This document shows positions 1 through 6,148 of a stretch of 6,148 nt of DNA, piece by piece. The position numbers and the translations under genes are program-made. The DNA is from Pseudomonadota bacterium (GTDB lineage: Bacteria; Pseudomonadota; Gammaproteobacteria; Burkholderiales; Burkholderiaceae_C), in assembly GCA_030918015.1 (NCBI GenBank), contig JAUPTP010000153.1, forward strand, positions 1-6,148. The letters are read 5' to 3'. Every line of letters starts with the position of its first letter. The first letter of the stretch is position 1. The notes beneath the pieces were generated by a model, which worked only from the letters and a program-made list of their open reading frames with translations, had not been told where the DNA came from and did no database searches.

Positions 1-685
<685 letters not shown>

Positions 686-929
686 GGCCCCGTGATTGTG
701 CCGGCTGGCGCCGGCCGGGCCGGCTTCCATCGGACGGATGGGTCGCGCGATGAGCCTCGACCCGGTCGGCGAGTCAAGACGAAGCGTGCAGAGTTCACGG
801 CGCTATTGCGCGTGGGTCGGCATCGTTCTTTCGTGATCGGGTGCTGTGGCGTGCCATCTCGATAAGATCAGATCGATCAAATCAGGCACCATGGCGCTCC
901 CGATCGAGTCGGTGCCTGTCCCGAATCCC
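686..929. promoter_or_regulatory. Divergent intergenic region between the dehydrogenase and epsF
   Basis: This region must carry the start signals for both the leftward dehydrogenase gene and the rightward eps operon, unless one is expressed from further away. The half nearer epsF (about 770-890) is visibly less GC-rich than the flanking genes, as expected for promoter DNA. It contains a palindromic GATCGATC at 871-878 and an A/T-richer patch, GATAAGAT, at 861-868 that weakly resembles a -10 box. No acceptable -35 sits 16-18 bases upstream of that patch, so I do not call a specific promoter. If epsF starts at 891 or 846 instead of 930, the right part of this region is coding. Confidence 0.5.
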
Positions 930-2342
930 ATGACCTTCCCCCTGTTCTTTGCCATTCTCCGGGCGCGCTGGCGTTCGGCCGCGCTCGTGCTGCTGCTGAC
1001 GATCGGCGGCACGGTTGCCGTCACGCTGCTGATGCCGCGCACCTACACGGCCTCGGCCTCGCTGGTGCTCGACGTGCGCTCGCCCGACCCGATCCTGGGC
1101 ATGACGATGGGGGCGATGGCCATGCCCGCCTACATGGCCACCCAGGTCGAGGTGCTGCAGAGCGAGCGCGTGGCCCTGCGGGTGGTGCAGGGCCTGCGCA
1201 TGGCCGACAACGCCCAGATCCGCGAGCAGTGGCGCGCCGAGACCGGCGGGCAGGGCAGCCTGGAGGCCTGGCTGGCGCAGATGATCGGCAAGAAGCTCGA
1301 CGTCAAGCCCTCGCGCGAGGGCAACGTGATCTACGTGTCGTATGCCAATGCGGATCCGAAGTTCGCCGCGGCGCTGGCCAACGCGTTCGCCCGCGCCTAC
1401 ATCGACATCAGCCTCGGGCTGCGCACGCTGCCGGCGCAGCAGTACGCCGACTTCTTCGGCAAGCAGGCGCAGGAGGTGCGCGAGGCGCTGGAGAAGGCCC
1501 AGCAGCGGCTGGCCGAGGCCCAGCGCCAGCACGGCATCACGGTCGCCGACGAGCGCTTCGACATCGAGACGCAGCGCCTGAACGAGCTGAGCTCCCAGCT
1601 GGTGATGATCCAGGCGCAGGCGGCCGACTCGAGCAGCCGCTCGGCGCAGGTTCAGGCCTCGGGCGACCGGCTGCAGGACGTGATCGCCAACCCGGTGGTG
1701 GCCGGGCTGCGCGCCGACCTGTCGCGCCAGGAGGCCCGCTTCGGCGAGCTCGGCGCCCGTCTGGGCGACGCGCATCCGCAGGTCATCGAGCTGCGGGCCA
1801 ACATCGAGGAGCTGCGCCGGCGCATCGACAGCGAGGCGCGGCGCGTGGGCGGCAGCGTGGGCGTGACCAACAGCATCAACCGCCAGCGCGAGGCCGAGGC
1901 GCGTGCGGCCCTGGAGGCCCAGCGGGCCAAGGTGCTGCACATGAAGGAGCAGCGCGGCGAGCTCACGGCGCTGCAGCGCGACGTCGAGTCGCTGCAGCGC
2001 TCCTACGAGCAGATCAGCCAGCGGGTGCAGCAGACCAGCCTGGAGAGCCAGGCGACGCAGACCAACATCTCGCTGCTGTCGTCCGCGACCGAGCCGACCC
2101 AGCCGTCCTCGCCGCGGCTGATGCTCAACACGCTGCTGAGCGTGTTCCTGGGCATCCTGCTGGCCGTGGCCTTCGTGCTGGTGCGCGAGGTCTTCGACCG
2201 CCGTGTCCGCCTGGTCAGCGACTTCTCCGATGCGCTGTGCCTGCCGGTGCTGGGCGTGCTGCCGGGCGAGGCGGGGCCCGGCCCGGGCTCGGTGCTGTCG
2301 CGGCTGGTGTCGCCGCAGCTCGCCGCGAAAGGACGCGCCTGA
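930..2342 (+). CDS. epsF: EpsF, Wzz/GumC-like polysaccharide chain-length determinant
   Basis: This is an inner-membrane polysaccharide co-polymerase that sets EPS chain length and couples export to its partner ATPase EpsG. From the start at 930 it is 470 residues. It has a short cytoplasmic N-tail (ILRARWR), a first membrane segment at about 16-35, and a Wzz-type entry (RTYTASASLVLD) at 37-48. A Gln/Glu/Ala-rich coiled coil covers about 175-245, and the family LGDAHPQ motif lies at 278-284 ahead of a second coiled coil. A Pro-rich stretch (EPTQPSSP) precedes the second membrane segment at about 399-417 and a cytoplasmic tail of about 50 residues. Start choice: EpsF-like proteins usually begin a few residues before the ILRARW motif, which favours 930. 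ATG 891 and GTG 846 are in frame, and 891 has a weak AGG close upstream. No C-terminal kinase domain is fused, as expected with a separate EpsG. The stop overlaps the epsG start (TGATG). Confidence 0.9.
   Translation: MTFPLFFAILRARWRSAALVLLLTIGGTVAVTLLMPRTYTASASLVLDVRSPDPILGMTMGAMAMPAYMATQVEVLQSERVALRVVQGLRMADNAQIREQWRAETGGQGSLEAWLAQMIGKKLDVKPSREGNVIYVSYANADPKFAAALANAFARAYIDISLGLRTLPAQQYADFFGKQAQEVREALEKAQQRLAEAQRQHGITVADERFDIETQRLNELSSQLVMIQAQAADSSSRSAQVQASGDRLQDVIANPVVAGLRADLSRQEARFGELGARLGDAHPQVIELRANIEELRRRIDSEARRVGGSVGVTNSINRQREAEARAALEAQRAKVLHMKEQRGELTALQRDVESLQRSYEQISQRVQQTSLESQATQTNISLLSSATEPTQPSSPRLMLNTLLSVFLGILLAVAFVLVREVFDRRVRLVSDFSDALCLPVLGVLPGEAGPGPGSVLSRLVSPQLAAKGRA
2328..2333 (+). 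promoter_or_regulatory. Ribosome binding site of epsG
   Basis: AAAGGA inside the last codons of epsF lies 8 bases before the ATG at 2342. It is the clearest Shine-Dalgarno match in the operon and fixes the epsG start at this ATG, rather than at the in-frame ATG five codons downstream (2357). Confidence 0.7.
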
Positions 2343-3235
2343 TGACGGCTTCGCGCATGACCGATCTGCCCGAGCTGGCCGCGGTGTCGGCCCAGGCCGC
2401 GCAGGAGCGCTGCATCGGCGAGCTGATCCGCGAGAAGCGCCCGATCAGCGAGCCGCAGATCGAGGCGATCCTGGCCTACCAGCGCGAGCACGGCCTGCGT
2501 TTCGGCGAGGCCGCCGTGGCGCTGGGCCTGGCGACGGATGCCGATGTGGTCTTCGCGCTCAGCCAGCAGTTCCACTATCCCTACACGCCGCAGGACCGCT
2601 GCCATGTGCACCCGGAGCTGGTCACCGCCACCGAGCCCTTCGGGCCGCGGGCCGAGGCCTTCCGGGCGATCCGCAGCCAGCTGACGATGCGGGTCTTCGG
2701 GCCGAACCAGCCGCGCCGCGCGATGGTGGTGGTCAGCCCCGACCGGGGCGATGGCCGTTCCTACTTCGTGGCCAACCTGGGGGTCGTGCTGGCGCAGCTG
2801 GGCGGGCGCACGCTGATCGTGGATGCCAATTTCCGCCATCCTCGCCAGCATGAGCTCTTCGGCGTGCCCAGCACCGCCGGCCTGAGCGGCATCCTGAGCG
2901 GCCGCCAGGAGGCCAACGTGATCTGCCAGGCCTCCGACATTCCGAGCCTGTTCGTCATGCCGGTGGGCATCACGCCGCCCAACCCGCTGGAGCTGCTCGA
3001 GCGGCCCGCCTTCCGGCTGCTGATGGACGAGCTGCTGCGCAAGTTCGACCATGTGATCGTGGACACGCCGCCGGCCTCCAGCGGCAGCGACGCGGCGGTG
3101 ATCGCCTCGCGCTGCGGGGCGGCGGTGATGCTCGCGCGCAAGAACCTCACCCGCATGGCGGGCCTGCACGCGCTGGCCGACAGCATGGTGGCGGCCTCGG
3201 CCCAGCTGGCCGGGGTGGTGGTCAACGAGCATTGA
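2342..3235 (+). CDS. epsG: EpsG, BY-kinase-like ATPase partner of EpsF with N-terminal MshEN-like domain
   Basis: This is a 297-residue cytoplasmic P-loop ATPase of the bacterial tyrosine kinase (BY-kinase/CpsD/Wzc-C) family, expected to work with EpsF in EPS polymerisation and export. Residues 23-80 form a helical pre-domain with two tandem 24-residue repeats (24-47 and 53-76) resembling the MshEN/GspE-N fold. EAFRAIRSQL at 105-114 is the kinase-family activator helix seen before the P-loop. Walker A is SPDRGDGRS at 132-140, with Arg139 in place of the usual Lys. Walker A' is TLIVDANFRHP at 157-167, with Asn163 where Asp is common. PVGITPPNPLELL (207-219) is the family loop, and Walker B is HVIVDTPP at 237-244. 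The protein ends VVVNEH with no C-terminal tyrosine cluster, so classical cluster autophosphorylation is unlikely. It overlaps epsF by one base and has a good ribosome site. Recognition is firm; kinase activity is an inference. Confidence 0.9.
   Translation: MTASRMTDLPELAAVSAQAAQERCIGELIREKRPISEPQIEAILAYQREHGLRFGEAAVALGLATDADVVFALSQQFHYPYTPQDRCHVHPELVTATEPFGPRAEAFRAIRSQLTMRVFGPNQPRRAMVVVSPDRGDGRSYFVANLGVVLAQLGGRTLIVDANFRHPRQHELFGVPSTAGLSGILSGRQEANVICQASDIPSLFVMPVGITPPNPLELLERPAFRLLMDELLRKFDHVIVDTPPASSGSDAAVIASRCGAAVMLARKNLTRMAGLHALADSMVAASAQLAGVVVNEH
2408..2575 (+). other. MshEN-like tandem motif region within epsG (possible c-di-GMP binding)
   Basis: Two 24-residue units in the EpsG N-terminus are separated by exactly five residues (REHGL). 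Unit 1 (residues 24-47) starts CIGEL and ends ILAYQ. Unit 2 (53-76) starts RFGEA and ends ALSQQ. Both carry Gly at motif position 3, Leu at 21 and Gln at 24, with aliphatics at most of the expected positions, and unit 2 also has Arg1 and Gly10. This is the pattern described for the c-di-GMP-binding MshEN domain of type II/IV secretion ATPases. Unit 1 lacks Arg1 (Cys, preceded by Arg23) and Gly10 (Arg33), so binding is uncertain even if the fold is right. Confidence 0.55.
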
Positions 3236-3239
3236 TCGC

Positions 3240-4121
3240 ATGTCGGCTGTGGAGCACGAATCCGAAGCGGGCCGGTGGCCGGCATGGTCGCCCTGGCTGC
3301 TGCTGGGGCTGGGATGGGTGGCCCTGTACGGCCCGACCCTGCGCGATCTCCTGCGCGGGGCGTGGGCGGGGGACCAGCACGGGCATGGACCGATCGTGCT
3401 CGCCCTGGGTCTGTGGCTGATGGGCCGGCGCATGCCGCAGGTGCTGGCGCTGCCGGAGCGCAGCGCCACCGGGGCCGGCCTTGGGGTGCTGGTGCCCTCG
3501 CTGCTGCTGTTCGTGCTGGGGCGCTCGCAGGACATCATCATCTTCGAGCTCGGCTCGAGCCTGGGCGTCATCGCCGCGTGCGTGCTGCTGCTCAAGGGCG
3601 CGGCGGGGCTGCGGCCGCTGGCCTTCGGGCTGCTGTTCCTCGTGTTCATGATTCCGCTGCCGGGCCAGCTGGTCGATGCGCTCACGCAGCCGATGAAGAT
3701 CGCCGTGTCGTATGTGGTCGAGACGCTGCTGCACCACGCCGGCTACCCGATCAGCCGCACCGGCGTGATCCTGCAGATCGGCCCCTACCAGCTGCTGGTG
3801 GCCGACGCCTGCGCCGGGCTGAACACGCTGTTCACGCTGGAGGCGATGGGCCTGCTCTACATGAACCTGGTGCGCCACGCCTCGGTGATCCGCAACATGA
3901 CCCTGGCGATCCTGGTGGTGCCGATCAGCTTCACGGCCAACGTCATCCGGGTGATCGCGCTGACGCTGATCACCTACCACCTGGGCGACGAGGCGGGGCA
4001 GGGCTTCCTGCACGGCTTCGCCGGCATGGTGCTGTTCCTGGCGGCGCTGATGCTGATCCTCGCGGCCGATTCGCTGGTGCGCTGGCTGCTGCCGACCCTG
4101 CCTGCCGGCCGATCCCGATGA
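3240..4121 (+). CDS. xrtB: Exosortase B (EpsH family membrane transpeptidase)
   Basis: This is a polytopic inner-membrane cysteine protease/transpeptidase that processes proteins with a C-terminal PEP-CTERM-type sorting tail; the B subtype is tied to EPS loci. It has 293 residues. About eight hydrophobic segments are visible, for example near 17-31, 51-62, 79-94, 107-118, 126-140, 221-245 and 260-280. The three exosortase active-site positions are present: Cys191 in ADACAGLNTLF, Arg237 in FTANVIR, and His258 in GFLHGFAG. The motif around Cys is ACAG rather than the commoner ACSG. The preceding GVILQIGPYQLLVADAC stretch is family-typical. The start at 3240 is four bases after the epsG stop and has only a weak ribosome site (GAG about 10 bases upstream), consistent with reinitiation after epsG. 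The stop overlaps the epsI start (ATGA). A PEP-CTERM substrate is not encoded in this window. Confidence 0.95.
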   Translation: MSAVEHESEAGRWPAWSPWLLLGLGWVALYGPTLRDLLRGAWAGDQHGHGPIVLALGLWLMGRRMPQVLALPERSATGAGLGVLVPSLLLFVLGRSQDIIIFELGSSLGVIAACVLLLKGAAGLRPLAFGLLFLVFMIPLPGQLVDALTQPMKIAVSYVVETLLHHAGYPISRTGVILQIGPYQLLVADACAGLNTLFTLEAMGLLYMNLVRHASVIRNMTLAILVVPISFTANVIRVIALTLITYHLGDEAGQGFLHGFAGMVLFLAALMLILAADSLVRWLLPTLPAGRSR

Positions 4122-4834
4122 CGACCCCGACGACTTCCCCGGCCGCGCCGGCCTCGGCCCGCTCGCTGCGCCTCGGCGCGATCCTGGCGGCCGTGATGAT
4201 CGGCACCTCGGTGCTGGGCTCGGCCCTGAAGCCGCACCGGCTGCTGGCCGACACGCGCGCGCCGGTGCGCCTGCAGCAGCTGCTGCCCGAGCGCTTCGGC
4301 GACTGGACTCCGGTGCCGATGGCCCAGGGCGTGATCAATCCGCAGGCCCGCACGCTGCAGGACCAGCTCTATGCCGAGCTGGTCAACCGCGTCTACCGCA
4401 ACCCGCAGGGCGAGATGGTCATGCTGTCGGTGGCCTACGGGCGCAACCAGAGCGATGCCTTCCAGGTGCACAAGCCCGAGATCTGCTATCCCGCCCAGGG
4501 CTTCCAGGTGCAGCGCATCCGCGCCGACGAGCTGCGCAGCGCCCAGGGCGCGGTGCCGGTGCGCCGCCTGGAGACGGTCTACGGCGCGACCCGCTTCGAG
4601 CCGGTCACCTACTGGACGACGCTGGGCGACCACGCCGTGCGCAGCAGCACCGACAAGAAGCTGATGGAGATGCGCTACGCGCTGAAGGGCTACATCGCCG
4701 ACGGGCTGCTGTTCCGTGTCTCCAGCCTGGAGCGCGACAGCGTGCGGGCCTTTGCGCTCCAGGACCGCTTCGCCCGCGAGATGCTGGCCGCGATGACCCC
4801 CGAGGCGCGCCAGCGCATCGCCGGACTGCCGTGA
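4118..4834 (+). CDS. epsI: EpsI, exosortase-associated protein
   Basis: EpsI proteins (DUF3485 family) accompany exosortases in EPS loci and in some subtypes are fused to the exosortase C-terminus. Here the protein is separate, 238 residues long. A basic N-tail (ARSLRLG) and one hydrophobic segment at about 19-36 point to a membrane anchor or uncleaved signal, with the rest likely periplasmic. LLPERFGDW at 55-63 is the usual entry to the domain. The family hallmark is HKPEICYPAQGF at 118-129, containing His118 and Cys123. A later conserved patch, TYWTTLGD, lies at 164-171. The precise biochemical role is not established; an accessory function to XrtB or EPS assembly is the usual inference. 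The ATGA overlap with xrtB and the absence of its own ribosome site suggest translational coupling. Confidence 0.92.
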   Translation: MTTPTTSPAAPASARSLRLGAILAAVMIGTSVLGSALKPHRLLADTRAPVRLQQLLPERFGDWTPVPMAQGVINPQARTLQDQLYAELVNRVYRNPQGEMVMLSVAYGRNQSDAFQVHKPEICYPAQGFQVQRIRADELRSAQGAVPVRRLETVYGATRFEPVTYWTTLGDHAVRSSTDKKLMEMRYALKGYIADGLLFRVSSLERDSVRAFALQDRFAREMLAAMTPEARQRIAGLP

Positions 4835-4854
4835 TGCGCGAGGCGGGGCGATGA
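4834..4854 (+). other. Six-codon mini-ORF bridging epsI and the flippase
   Basis: An ATG overlaps the epsI stop (TGATG) and opens a six-codon frame encoding MREAGR. Its TGA in turn overlaps the flippase ATG (ATGA). It could be a reinitiation stepping stone carrying ribosomes from epsI into the flippase gene, or pure chance in a 16-base spacer. The flippase has its own GAGG, so the mini-ORF is not required for its translation. Confidence 0.25.
4840..4843 (+). promoter_or_regulatory. Ribosome binding site of the flippase gene
   Basis: GAGG lies 7 bases before the ATG at 4851, followed by a G-rich run. It supports 4851 as the start of the flippase gene. Confidence 0.6.
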
Positions 4855-6148
4855 GCGCCGACGCGGGGCTGGCGCGGCAGGCCGCCCGGGCGGTCGGCTG
4901 GGGGGCGGCCGGCTCGGTGGTCAAGCTGGGGCTGCAGTTCGGACTGCAGATCGTGCTGGCGCGCCTGCTGGGGCCGGAGCAGTACGGCCTGTTCGCGATC
5001 GGGGTGCTGGTGGTCAGCCTGGCGAGCTTCCTGTCCGATTTCGGCATGGCCTACGGGCTGATCCAGAAGCCGCAGGTCAGCGAGGACGATCTGCGCTGCG
5101 TGTTCACCTGGCAGGTGGTGATCGGGCTGGGCGTGGCGCTGGCGGTCGCGCTGGGGGCCGGGTCGATCGCCCAGGCCTTCGGCGAGCCGCGGGCGGCCGG
5201 CGTGGTGGCGGCCCTGGCGCCGGTGTGCCTGCTCAACGCGATGGCCGCGCCCTCGCTCAACCTGCTCAAGCGGCGGCTGGATTTCCGGCGCCTGCAGCTG
5301 GCGCAGCTCGGGGGCTATGCCGCGGGCTACCTGGCGTGCGGCCTGCCGCTGGCCTGGGCGCTGGGCGATGTGCGGGCGCTGGTCGTGGCGTGGCTGGTGC
5401 AGTCCGCCGTGACGCTGGCGGGCCTGTACCGGGCCGTGCGCCATCCGCTGCGGCCGCTGTGGAACACGCCCGATCGTCCAGTCATGCTGTCCACGGGCCT
5501 GACGGTGATGGCCACCAACCTGCTGAACTGGCTGCTGCAGAACGTCGACCGCGCCGTGGTGGCGCAGCGCTACGCGGCCCGCAGCGTCGGCGGCTACTCG
5601 GCCGCGTTCAATCTGGTCTACACGCCGACCACCACGCTGCTGGGCGTGCTGCAGCCGGTGCTGCATGCGGCCGGCGGCCGGCTGGAGCGCCAGGACGGCG
5701 AGCCGCTGGCGCGGGTCTACCGTGCGGTGCTGCTGGGGGTGTCGGTGCTGCTGGCGCCGCTCTATGCGGCTGCGGCCGTGCTGGCCGGGCCGATCATCGC
5801 GCTGCTCTACGGGCCGGCCTGGCAGGAGGCGGCGTCGCTGCTGGCGCCCTTCGCGCTGGCGATGCCGGCCTTTCTGGTCTGGGGCCTGTCGACGCCGGTG
5901 CTGTGGGCGGCCGGTCGGGCGCGGCAGGAGTTCCGCTCGCAGCTGCCGGTGCTGCTGCTGTGGCTGCTGGTCTGTGCAGCGGCTTCCCGCGGTCCGGTGA
6001 TCGGGGTGGCCTGGAGCGTGGCGGGCCTGTTCATCGTGCGCGCCGCGACGATGGTGGTGCAGGTGGCGCGGGCGCTGGCGATGCCGGGCGCGGCGCTGCG
6101 GGCGGTGCTGCTGCCGGGGCTGGTGGCCGCGGCAGCGGTGGCGCTGGC
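4851..6148 (+). CDS. Wzx/MOP-superfamily polysaccharide flippase (3' end missing)
   Basis: This looks like an inner-membrane lipid-linked oligosaccharide flippase of the polysaccharide biosynthesis (WzxC-like) branch of the MOP superfamily. It would move undecaprenyl-linked EPS repeat units to the periplasm. The frame is open for 432 codons to the right edge with no stop. The N-terminus has the family pattern: a short tail with ARQAARAVGWGA, then LQFGLQIVLARLLGPEQYGLFA at about residues 28-49, then a DFGMAYGLIQ patch at 63-72. Alternating hydrophobic segments with short basic loops continue to the end, and I count about ten to twelve. A charged amphipathic stretch with NVDRAVVAQRYAARSVGGY near 230-250 resembles the NxDxxxI-type motif in the second half of these flippases. 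A full-length protein would be around 450-500 residues, so only the end is missing. It lies 16 bases after epsI. The substrate cannot be read from sequence. Confidence 0.85.
   Translation, partial: MSADAGLARQAARAVGWGAAGSVVKLGLQFGLQIVLARLLGPEQYGLFAIGVLVVSLASFLSDFGMAYGLIQKPQVSEDDLRCVFTWQVVIGLGVALAVALGAGSIAQAFGEPRAAGVVAALAPVCLLNAMAAPSLNLLKRRLDFRRLQLAQLGGYAAGYLACGLPLAWALGDVRALVVAWLVQSAVTLAGLYRAVRHPLRPLWNTPDRPVMLSTGLTVMATNLLNWLLQNVDRAVVAQRYAARSVGGYSAAFNLVYTPTTTLLGVLQPVLHAAGGRLERQDGEPLARVYRAVLLGVSVLLAPLYAAAAVLAGPIIALLYGPAWQEAASLLAPFALAMPAFLVWGLSTPVLWAAGRARQEFRSQLPVLLLWLLVCAAASRGPVIGVAWSVAGLFIVRAATMVVQVARALAMPGAALRAVLLPGLVAAAAVAL

Noticed and set aside
704..724. GC-rich self-complementary stretch (GGCGCCGGCC...GGCCGGC) as a terminator or operator
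   Set aside because: It has no T-run, and such short GC palindromes are common at this composition. It lies upstream of both genes where no terminator is expected.
841..856. Sigma-54-like -24/-12 element on the minus strand (TGGCACGCCACAGCAC)
   Set aside because: The GG and GC dinucleotides are one base too close for the strict sigma-54 spacing, and the TT before GC is absent.
861..868. GATAAGAT as a sigma-70 -10 box for epsF
   Set aside because: The bases 16-18 upstream (about 838-845, CGGGTGCT) do not resemble a -35 element, so the match is too weak to call.
1229..2341. Possible N-terminal extension of EpsG, since its frame is open upstream to 1229
   Set aside because: The upstream part is an out-of-frame reading of epsF with Ala/Gly/Arg-rich sequence. 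A clear ribosome site and the family-like N-terminus fix the start at 2342.
2003..3685. 560-codon open frame on the minus strand across epsF, epsG and xrtB
   Set aside because: It is antisense to three recognisable genes, its composition is Arg/Gln/His-rich and low in complexity, and no family motifs are visible. Long antisense frames are expected at this GC content.
3275..4117. Possible fusion of EpsI to an upstream segment, as its frame is open back to 3275
   Set aside because: That segment is a shadow of xrtB with no hydrophobic or motif pattern; EpsI starts at the ATGA overlap.

Overview
This window looks like part of an exopolysaccharide (EPS) gene cluster of the exosortase B type from a high-GC Gram-negative bacterium. 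The very high GC at third codon positions and the epsF-epsG-xrtB-epsI order (the 'methanolan-type' eps layout) suggest a betaproteobacterium, probably Burkholderiales. That placement rests on gene order and protein motifs, not on a marker gene.

Layout. Positions 1-685 (minus strand) hold the N-terminal half of a TviB/WbpO-type UDP-N-acetyl-hexosamine 6-dehydrogenase, which runs off the left edge. About 200-245 bases of somewhat lower-GC DNA separate it from a divergent plus-strand run of five tightly packed genes. These are epsF (Wzz/GumC-like chain-length determinant, about 930-2342), epsG (BY-kinase-like ATPase, 2342-3235), xrtB (exosortase B, 3240-4121), epsI (exosortase-associated protein, 4118-4834) and a Wzx/MOP-type polysaccharide flippase (4851 to beyond the right edge). 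The junctions are a TGATG overlap, a 4-base gap, an ATGA overlap and a 16-base gap, so the five genes are almost certainly one transcript with translational coupling.

How the genes fit together. The dehydrogenase would supply an N-acetyl-hexosaminuronic acid building block. The flippase would move lipid-linked repeat units across the inner membrane. EpsF with EpsG would control chain length and export. XrtB with EpsI is the membrane transpeptidase-like module that processes PEP-CTERM-type proteins, which travel with this class of EPS. No PEP-CTERM substrate, glycosyltransferase, Wzy polymerase or outer-membrane exporter lies in the window.

The most interesting point is in EpsG. Ahead of its ATPase domain are two tandem 24-residue motifs, separated by five residues, that resemble the c-di-GMP-binding MshEN motif of MshE/GspE-type ATPases. 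This suggests that EPS chain-length control could respond directly to c-di-GMP. The EpsG ATPase itself has an Arg where the Walker A Lys is expected, an Asn in the Walker A' motif, and no C-terminal tyrosine cluster, so it is probably not a conventional autophosphorylating tyrosine kinase.
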